From: an uncultured Eubacterium sp.
Lineage (GTDB): Bacteria; Bacillota; Clostridia; Lachnospirales; Lachnospiraceae
Direction of reading: 5' to 3'
Length of the DNA: 40,735 bases
Assembly: GCA_945939115.1 (NCBI GenBank)
Contig: CAMEVC010000023.1
Span: 1 to 40,735 of the forward strand
Shown: piece after piece, positions 35,443-40,735 of the stretch
How the letters are laid out: every line of letters starts with the position of its first letter
How positions within the stretch are numbered: position 1 is the stretch's first letter
Position numbers and translations under genes: made by a program
The notes under the pieces: generated by a model
What the model was told of the DNA's origin: nothing
Seen by the model: the letters and a program-made list of their open reading frames with translations, nothing else
Database searches by the model: none

Positions 35443-36723
35443 ATGTCCTATAATTACAATAATAATTACATAAGAAACGCAGACAGACGTGCTAAAACCA
35501 AATTTGAAAACGGGAAAATGCCTTTGCTGGGCTCCAGATTCTATATTAATATCAGGATGAAGTCAGACAGCTATCTGTCTTTGATAGTTGCCATCGGAAT
35601 ATGCATTATCGGATTGACACCAATGATAATACTGTATCAGATGGGCATGAACGAAATGAATGCTATTACAAGCGCTGTGATTTCACTGATTTCAAGGGGA
35701 TTTTTCGTTGTGGTTTTATTTCTTGTAGTGTTTGATGCGGATACATTTGAGTGTTATACATTTGGTTATAATAAATCAATATATCACAGAGCTACAGGTG
35801 TTAATAAGAATGAAATAGCCCATGATAAGGGACTTATAGGTGAATATAAAGCGTATGTGCTGCACAGGAAGATAAAAGTTCCACACAAGGTATTGTTTAA
35901 TGTGTGTGTTCCAATGCCCAATGGAAATTATCAGGAAGTTGACGCTGTCATAATTACAAACAATATTATCTATGTACTTGAATGTAAAAACAGAGGCGGC
36001 AGATTTGTCGGCAATTATGAGGATAAAAAATGGAAACAGTATATTGGAAGGCAGATGAATGATTCTGAGAATATCTATATCCAGAATCAAAAGCATACGA
36101 TGGCAATTGACAGGTTTCTGCTTGAGCAGGGCATTATTTCAAATGGTCAGAATGTGTGTATGAATGTCGTTTTCTCAAGTGGTAATATGACGCTGCCAAA
36201 GAATAATGTCCCTTTAGATTTTATATTTGGCGACTTAAAATTCATTGCTAACTATATTAATCGTCATGATAAGGTTTTTGATGATGGCACAGATACAACC
36301 CAGACGATGGAAAGAATATATTATTCCCTGTTACCATATTCGTTATATACGAAACAAGAGAGAGAAGCCATGCTTGAGGAGAGAAAGATAAGAAGTGAAC
36401 GCAAAGAATTTGCGATAGGAGATTTCTATGTCGAAGAGGTTCAGGGCGATAAAAAAGGAAGCGGTTCAAAGTTAATTGTAAGGCATAATAAGATTTATAC
36501 CCAGCTTTATATTAATGACGGCAGAGCCGGCTGCTGGCAGACAAGAACAGATTTAGGAAGAAAAGTCGGATATAACCGTTATCAGATATCTAAAGGCGTG
36601 GGAAAACAGAGAGTTCAGGATTTTCTTAATAAGACAGGGACAGAACGGCCTTTAATTATAAAAAAATGCTGTGTGGCATTTTTGGTTGTAAGTCTGGCAA
36701 TAACAGTTTTAATAGGTTTATAG
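35443..36723 (+). CDS. Membrane protein with NERD nuclease-like domain
   Basis: 426 residues. Two membrane helices (~45-65 and ~75-98) are followed by a NERD domain (~125-240) with the PD-(D/E)xK-like residues Glu134 (IGEYKAY), Asp167 (YQEVDAVII) and Glu180-x-Lys182 (VLECKN). A linker and a C-terminal helix (~405-424) close it. NERD domains are predicted nucleases and occur in defence and DNA-processing contexts. GGAGGA precedes ATG 35443, 57 nt after the AAA+ gene, so it shares the operon. Function unknown; the nuclease activity is inferred from these residues. Confidence 0.82.
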   Translation: MSYNYNNNYIRNADRRAKTKFENGKMPLLGSRFYINIRMKSDSYLSLIVAIGICIIGLTPMIILYQMGMNEMNAITSAVISLISRGFFVVVLFLVVFDADTFECYTFGYNKSIYHRATGVNKNEIAHDKGLIGEYKAYVLHRKIKVPHKVLFNVCVPMPNGNYQEVDAVIITNNIIYVLECKNRGGRFVGNYEDKKWKQYIGRQMNDSENIYIQNQKHTMAIDRFLLEQGIISNGQNVCMNVVFSSGNMTLPKNNVPLDFIFGDLKFIANYINRHDKVFDDGTDTTQTMERIYYSLLPYSLYTKQEREAMLEERKIRSERKEFAIGDFYVEEVQGDKKGSGSKLIVRHNKIYTQLYINDGRAGCWQTRTDLGRKVGYNRYQISKGVGKQRVQDFLNKTGTERPLIIKKCCVAFLVVSLAITVLIGL

Positions 36724-36775
36724 ATATGTTTTTGTGAACTGAAAACATTTTTATTTAATTATAGCTGAATAACCA

Positions 36776-36805
36776 TTGATTGAAAATGATAAGATGTGGT
36801 ATTAT
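36776..36805 (+). promoter_or_regulatory. Probable promoter of purA
   Basis: TTGATT (36776-36781), an 18-bp spacer and TATTAT (36800-36805) give a start near 36812, about 85 nt before purA. I see no purine-riboswitch signature in the leader. Confidence 0.5.
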
Positions 36806-36896
36806 ATCAGTTGTGATTTTATTATAGTACATATTAGGATAATGATAAGAAGAATCACATAAACTTATTTGCTTATATAGCGGGATGGAGGAAACT

Positions 36897-38192
36897 ATGG
36901 TAAAAGCTATTGTTGGCGCTAACTGGGGCGATGAAGGTAAAGGCAAGATTACAGATATGCTTGCAGAAGAATCTGATATCATCGTCAGATTCCAGGGAGG
37001 AAGTAATGCAGGACATACTATTATCAACGATTATGGTAAGTTTGCTTTACATTTACTGCCATCAGGCGTTTTTTATAATCATACAACAAGTATTATAGGT
37101 AATGGTGTAGCACTTAATATCCCTTATCTGATTAAGGAGTTACAGAGTCTCACAGACAGAAATGTGCCTATGCCTAAGATTCTTGTATCTGACAGAGCGC
37201 AGATTATGATGCCTTATCATGTTGATTTTGATACGTATGAAGAAGCAAGACTTGCTGGTAAGTCATTTGGCTCAACTAAGTCAGGAATTGCTCCATTCTA
37301 TTCAGATAAGTATGCTAAGATAGGATTTCAGGTAAGTGAACTGTTCGGAGGTGAGCAGGAACTGAAAGATAAGATTGCCAATGTATGTACATTAAAGAAT
37401 GTTATGCTTGAGCATCTTTATCACAAGCCGTTGCTCAAGGAAGAGGATATATTCAATACACTTATGGAATACAAGGAGATGGTTGAGCCATATGTATGCG
37501 ACACATCAGCTTATCTTCATCAGGCGCTCAGGGACGGAAAGAAGATTCTTCTTGAGGGACAGTTAGGTTCCTTGAAGGACCCTGATCACGGTATTTATCC
37601 TATGGTTACATCATCTTCAACATTAGCGCCTTATGGTGCAATCGGTGCAGGTATCCCGGCGGCAGCAATCACAGATGTTGTGACAGTTGTTAAGGCCTAC
37701 TCATCAGCAGTTGGTGCAGGTGCATTTGTAAGTGAGATATTTGGCGACGAGGCAGATGAATTGAGACGCAGAGGCGGAGATGGAGGCGAGTTCGGAGCAA
37801 CAACAGGTCGTCCAAGACGAATGGGATGGTTTGATGCAGTAGCAACAAGATACGGCGTAAGAATGCAGGGAACAACAGAAGTTGCACTTACAGTTCTTGA
37901 TGTACTCGGATATCTGGATGAAATCCCAATGTGTGTCGGATATGATATTGATGGCAAGGTTACTAAGGATTTTCCTACAACTTCACAGCTTGAGAAAGCT
38001 AAGCCGGTATTAAAGACTATGCCTGGATGGAAGTCAGACATAAGAGGAATAACAAAGTATGAGGAGCTTCCTGTAGAGTGCCGCAACTATATAGAGGCTA
38101 TTGAACAGGAGATAGAAGCTCCGATAACAATGGTTTCCAACGGTCCGGGAAGACATGAGATTATACATAGAAAGAGCGCTTTATCTAAATAA
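36897..38192 (+). CDS. purA: Adenylosuccinate synthetase PurA
   Basis: GTP-dependent ligase that converts IMP and aspartate to adenylosuccinate, the first step to AMP. The P-loop GDEGKGK (11-17) includes the catalytic Asp; GGSNAGHTI with the catalytic His, KSFGSTKSGIAPFYSDKYAKIG, GQLGSLKDPDHGIYPMVTSS and RPRRMGWFDAVATRYG follow. 431 residues, normal. ATG 36897 follows GGAGG; the ATG at 36885 overlaps that site. Confidence 0.97.
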   Translation: MVKAIVGANWGDEGKGKITDMLAEESDIIVRFQGGSNAGHTIINDYGKFALHLLPSGVFYNHTTSIIGNGVALNIPYLIKELQSLTDRNVPMPKILVSDRAQIMMPYHVDFDTYEEARLAGKSFGSTKSGIAPFYSDKYAKIGFQVSELFGGEQELKDKIANVCTLKNVMLEHLYHKPLLKEEDIFNTLMEYKEMVEPYVCDTSAYLHQALRDGKKILLEGQLGSLKDPDHGIYPMVTSSSTLAPYGAIGAGIPAAAITDVVTVVKAYSSAVGAGAFVSEIFGDEADELRRRGGDGGEFGATTGRPRRMGWFDAVATRYGVRMQGTTEVALTVLDVLGYLDEIPMCVGYDIDGKVTKDFPTTSQLEKAKPVLKTMPGWKSDIRGITKYEELPVECRNYIEAIEQEIEAPITMVSNGPGRHEIIHRKSALSK

Positions 38193-38201
38193 AATGTTAT
38201 A

Positions 38202-38250
38202 CCGTATTTGTGCAAAGATGCATAAGCAAAATTGCACAGATACGGTTTTT
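38202..38250 (+). terminator. Terminator between purA and deoC
   Basis: CCGTATTTGTGCAA (38202-38215) pairs with TTGCACAGATACGG (38232-38245), with one wobble, followed by five T. It lies only 22 nt before deoC, which has no visible promoter of its own, so deoC may depend on read-through. Confidence 0.85.
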
Positions 38251-38271
38251 AATTGCAAGGAGGAGTGACAT

Positions 38272-38919
38272 ATGAAATTTAATAAGTATTTTGACCATAC
38301 TAATCTGAAACCGGAAGCAACAAGGGATGATATAAGAAAATTGTGTGAGGAGGCAAAGACGAATGATTTCGCTTCTGTGTGCGTCAATGGCATATACACA
38401 GCATACGCTAAAGAGTGCCTTGCCGGAAGCGATGTTAAAACATGCGTTGTTGTAGGATTTCCTTTAGGAGCCATGAGCACAGATGCCAAGGCGTATGAGA
38501 CACGCAAAGCTGTCGAAGATGGTGCAGATGAGATAGATATGGTTATTTCTGTCGGACAATTAAAGGCCGGCAGTTATGATGAGGTATATGAAGATGTAAA
38601 GGCTGTAAGAGAGGCATGTCAGGGAAAGGTTCTAAAGCTGATATTTGAGAATTGTCTGCTTACAGATGAAGAAAAGATAAAAGCATGTGAAATAGCTGTG
38701 AGAGCCGGAGTTGATTATGTTAAGACATCGACAGGTTTTTCTTCAGGAGGGGCGACAATAAGTGATGTGGCTTTGATGAAAGCTCATGTGGATGGCAAAT
38801 GTAAAGTGAAAGCGGCAGGTGGAATAAGAGATTATAACACTGCAATAGCAATGATAGATGCTGGTGCAGACAGGTTAGGTACAAGCGCAACGGTAAAGAT
38901 AGTAAACGAGAGACAATAA
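38272..38919 (+). CDS. deoC: Deoxyribose-phosphate aldolase DeoC
   Basis: Class I aldolase cleaving 2-deoxyribose 5-phosphate to glyceraldehyde 3-phosphate and acetaldehyde in deoxynucleoside breakdown. Landmarks: [34 protein letters not shown], the Schiff-base Lys151 in VKTSTGF, and KAAGGIRDY with the second active Lys nearby. 215 residues, normal. AGGAGGAG precedes ATG 38272. The rest of a deo operon is not present. Confidence 0.96.
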   Translation: MKFNKYFDHTNLKPEATRDDIRKLCEEAKTNDFASVCVNGIYTAYAKECLAGSDVKTCVVVGFPLGAMSTDAKAYETRKAVEDGADEIDMVISVGQLKAGSYDEVYEDVKAVREACQGKVLKLIFENCLLTDEEKIKACEIAVRAGVDYVKTSTGFSSGGATISDVALMKAHVDGKCKVKAAGGIRDYNTAIAMIDAGADRLGTSATVKIVNERQ

Positions 38920-38921
38920 TA

Positions 38922-38956
38922 GGGCAGTGTGCGTCTATTGACGCACATTTCTGCCC
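38922..38956. terminator. Shared hairpin between convergent genes
   Basis: GGGCAG plus TGTGCGTC (38922-38935) pairs with GACGCACA and CTGCCC (38940-38956) around a TATT loop with a 3-nt bulge. It follows deoC by 2 nt, and on the other strand it covers the last codons and stop of the small gene ending at 38935. There is no long T-tract on either strand, so it may act as a weak bidirectional terminator. Confidence 0.55.
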
Positions 38957-39144
38957 TTGAGAAATCTGTATACAAGCATCATTGCGTATATTACTACCGG
39001 AAACACTATGTCTGTGAACAGCAGACCTGTAAATATATTGTGGCATGCTTCGTTATCAATAAATGCAAGCACAACAGTTGCAATAATCATGATGCTCCAG
39101 AGAATAACAGCGACAAGTGCTGCGGCTCTTTTTAATCGGTTCAT
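38935..39144 (-). CDS. Small membrane protein, two helices
   Basis: 69 residues starting MNRLKRAAALVAV. Hydrophobic segments are at about 8-30 and 40-62, with a basic tail (KGRNVRQ). ATG 39144 has GGAGG eight bases away; the first ATG (39150) is too close to it. A promoter fits upstream. Convergent with deoC; function not recognised. Confidence 0.65.
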   Translation of the reverse strand: MNRLKRAAALVAVILWSIMIIATVVLAFIDNEACHNIFTGLLFTDIVFPVVIYAMMLVYRFLKGRNVRQ

Positions 39145-39174
39145 TATCATATCCTCCAGAATAGGTTACTTAAT

Positions 39175-39203
39175 AATATACAGCACTAATGGAAAGTACT
39201 CAA
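39175..39203 (-). promoter_or_regulatory. Promoter of the small membrane protein gene
   Basis: On the minus strand, TTGAGT (39203-39198), 17 bp and TATATT (39180-39175) predict a start near 39168. Confidence 0.55.
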
Positions 39204-39219
39204 GATATTTATAAAAATG

Positions 39220-39247
39220 TTGCGTAAGAAATAAAAAATGCTATAAT
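39220..39247 (+). promoter_or_regulatory. Promoter of the FliD-like gene
   Basis: TTGCGT (39220-39225), 16 bp and a perfect TATAAT (39242-39247) give a start near 39254. No sigma-28 flagellar promoter (TAAA/GCCGATAA) is seen. Confidence 0.6.
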
Positions 39248-39331
39248 TATAAAAGGCAGGGAGGCCGATGTAACTAGTGAATGGAATCGGAATCAGTTTC
39301 TGATTATTTTGCAAAACAGGGAGGTATGCAT

Positions 39332-40036
39332 ATGGCGACAATAAACTCATATAATTCAAGTTCAATATCTACATTGTTTTCAGGGCTTGGGTCTTCACAG
39401 AATTCATACGGAATTGACTTTACAACATATAATTCCATTAAGAATGGTTCGTACAGTAAGCTGATGAAGAAGTATTACAGCAATATATCCGGGAACAATA
39501 TTGAGAGTACATCCAATAAGTCAGATAAGACACAGAGCACAGATGTTCAGAAGAATAACGCTGTAAGAAACCGTGATAATGCGGCAGCAGTAGTGGATTC
39601 TGCTTCGAATTTTAAGTCTTCAGAACTCTGGTCTGAGACGGATGAGGCATATAAAGCTGTTACGGATTTTGTGAAGAATTACAATTCTCTTGTGTCATCT
39701 ACGGGAGATTCTACCAGCAGGTATATTCTTAATACAGCGTCAACAATGGTAAGATATACTAAGGCTAATTCAGATTTGTTAAAGCAGATTGGCATTTCTA
39801 TTGGCTCAGATAATAAGCTGACAGTAGATGAGGGTAAGTTCAAGTCGGCTGACATGGCTGTTGCCAGGTCTGTTTTTACAGGCGCTGGTTCTTATGGACA
39901 GACGATTTCAGCGAAGGCTTCAACTATATACGGGAATGCAGTATCGCAGTTATCAGAACTTGCAACCAGGAATTCTTATACATCTGACGGACTGTATTCA
40001 TATGTATCTGGTGCGACATATAGCCAGTATACATAA
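39332..40036 (+). CDS. Ser/Asn-rich protein with FliD-like helical region
   Basis: 234 residues. The N-terminus is rich in Ser, Asn and Tyr without a signal peptide or membrane helix. From about residue 110 a helical pattern (AVTDFVKNYNSLVSSTGD, NSDLLKQIGISIGSDNKLTV, DEGKFKSADM) resembles the C-terminal part of flagellar cap proteins (FliD). No other flagellar gene is in the window, so this is a resemblance only. ATG 39332 follows GGGAGG by seven bases; earlier in-frame starts overlap the ribosome site or lack one. Confidence 0.7.
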   Translation: MATINSYNSSSISTLFSGLGSSQNSYGIDFTTYNSIKNGSYSKLMKKYYSNISGNNIESTSNKSDKTQSTDVQKNNAVRNRDNAAAVVDSASNFKSSELWSETDEAYKAVTDFVKNYNSLVSSTGDSTSRYILNTASTMVRYTKANSDLLKQIGISIGSDNKLTVDEGKFKSADMAVARSVFTGAGSYGQTISAKASTIYGNAVSQLSELATRNSYTSDGLYSYVSGATYSQYT

Positions 40037-40073
40037 TACTATAATATTAATATTTGAAAGGTAACAATCAGAC

Positions 40074-40580
40074 ATGGCATTATTAGAAACATGGAGAAAA
40101 CTCGCATACGAGACAGAGATGGATCAGAAGAACGCTTCACAGTTCTGGGGTTCGTATTTCAATCAGGAGAAGGCTATATATGAACAGATTCTCTCAGACC
40201 CTGATACAGTAGTTAAGGGAACAGTTAAGGAATTAGCAGATAAGTACGAAGTAGAAGTGCTTATGATGACTGGATTTCTTGATGGCATTAATGACAGCCT
40301 TAAGACTCCTAATCCGATTGAGACTATGGATGAGGACACAGAAGTAAGTCTTGATTACGATAAGGAAAAGCTTTATTACAATATGGTGGGATGCAAGGCT
40401 GACTGGCTTTATGAATTACCACAGTGGGATAATCTTCTTGATGAGGAGACAAGAAAGAGCCTTTACAAGAAGCAGAAGCTTTCTGGTACAGTTGTCAAGG
40501 GTAAGAAGATTGGAAGAAATGATCCGTGCCCATGTGGAAGCGGCAAGAAATATAAACAGTGCTGCGGCAAGAATGCATAG
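40074..40580 (+). CDS. SEC-C motif (zinc) protein
   Basis: 168 residues. A helical acidic N-domain, then at the C-terminus the SEC-C zinc motif [19 protein letters not shown] (CxCx8CC), as at the end of SecA. Such stand-alone proteins (YecA/UPF0225-like) probably bind SecB, ribosomes or zinc-dependent partners; the exact role is unknown. It follows the previous gene by 37 nt with GAAAGG before ATG 40074 and is probably co-transcribed with it. Confidence 0.85.
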   Translation: MALLETWRKLAYETEMDQKNASQFWGSYFNQEKAIYEQILSDPDTVVKGTVKELADKYEVEVLMMTGFLDGINDSLKTPNPIETMDEDTEVSLDYDKEKLYYNMVGCKADWLYELPQWDNLLDEETRKSLYKKQKLSGTVVKGKKIGRNDPCPCGSGKKYKQCCGKNA

Positions 40581-40595
40581 TTATCAGAACATTTT

Positions 40596-40627
40596 GACCT
40601 GCCATTAATATGGCAGGTCGTTTTTTT
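40596..40627 (+). terminator. Terminator after the SEC-C gene
   Basis: GACCTGCCAT (40596-40605) pairs perfectly with ATGGCAGGTC (40610-40619), loop TAAT, followed by seven T. Confidence 0.93.
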
Positions 40628-40629
40628 AT

Positions 40630-40690
40630 GGGTCGTGACCCTGTTGAGCTCGCGAAGCGTGCGAAATATAAACCACCCGCTATGCGGGTG
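40630..40690. repeat. Cluster of short palindromes at the right edge
   Basis: GGGTC-GT-GACCC (40630-40641), TCGC/GCGA around GAAGCGT (40650-40664) and CACCCGC-TAT-GCGGGTG (40674-40690) follow each other closely in locally GC-rich DNA unlike the surroundings. This looks like the edge of a REP-type or IS200/IS605-like element, but no transposase is visible before the window ends. Confidence 0.4.
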
Positions 40691-40735
40691 CGCGGTGTTT
40701 GTTATACAAAAAAATCACCTTTCCGTTATAATAAG

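Noticed and set aside
33028-36723. Type VII (ESX) secretion locus because of the EccA-like ATPase
   Set aside because: No WXG100 substrates, no FtsK/EccC ATPase and no other ESX membrane components are present.
39332-40036. Flagellar gene cluster
   Set aside because: Only a loose FliD-like pattern is seen in one protein, with no sigma-28 promoter and no other flagellar gene.

Overview
The window reads as low-GC Gram-positive DNA of the Clostridia, most likely a Lachnospiraceae gut anaerobe. The evidence is the AT-rich coding style with GGAGG ribosome sites, a spo0H/sigH-type sigma factor, the Firmicutes block ispF-cysE-cysS-mrnC-rlmB-sigH, a tRNA without encoded CCA, and ECF vitamin transport. 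Family assignments come from recognising motifs and gene order; no database search was run.

Region by region. (1) 1-4833: high-affinity phosphate uptake, pstSCAB-phoU, followed by a small membrane protein. It lies behind a four-copy TTTACA direct repeat that looks like a PhoP box. (2) 4896-9268: a six-gene operon for an unusual ABC exporter with three membrane proteins, one ATPase and two anchored extracytoplasmic proteins. (3) 9298-12659: thiamine thiazole synthesis, thiS-thiG-thiH-thiE/tenI, behind a leader that is a candidate HMP-PP (thiS-motif) riboswitch. No thiF is present. (4) 12723-14777: an exported SGNH hydrolase and an HPr-like protein lacking the phosphorylatable histidine. (5) 14834-21600: a probable cobalamin/corrinoid uptake locus. 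It comprises a DUF4430 protein, EcfT, a fused double EcfA, an S component and, on the opposite strand, an alpha-barrel protein behind a clear cobalamin riboswitch. Between them lie decayed pieces of a transporter and a phospholipase-like gene. (6) 21638-23600: a second PhoP box drives a polyphosphate kinase gene broken by internal deletions and joined to a 6-phosphofructokinase that lost its start. (7) 23682-26333: uppP, an SH3-like exported protein, trmO and a small membrane protein. (8) 26407-31160: the conserved ispF-to-sigH housekeeping block, then tRNA-Thr. (9) 31364-36723: an accessory island of a Sel1-repeat protein, a tandem AAA+ ATPase of the CbxX/SpoVK type and a membrane-bound NERD nuclease-like protein. 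(10) 36776-40627: purA, deoC, a small membrane protein, a FliD-like protein and a SEC-C protein. The right edge is full of palindromes.

How the parts work together. Phosphate starvation would, through the two matched PhoP boxes, have controlled both phosphate import (pst) and polyphosphate synthesis (ppk1); the second target is now a pseudogene. B12 level controls the surface alpha-barrel protein, which with the DUF4430 protein resembles the two domains of animal intrinsic factor/transcobalamin and probably hands corrinoid to the ECF transporter. The most novel candidate is the Sel1/AAA+/NERD island. Its first two genes are joined by an in-frame A AAA AAC slippery heptamer that would give a fused protein of about 1,340 residues by -1 frameshifting.
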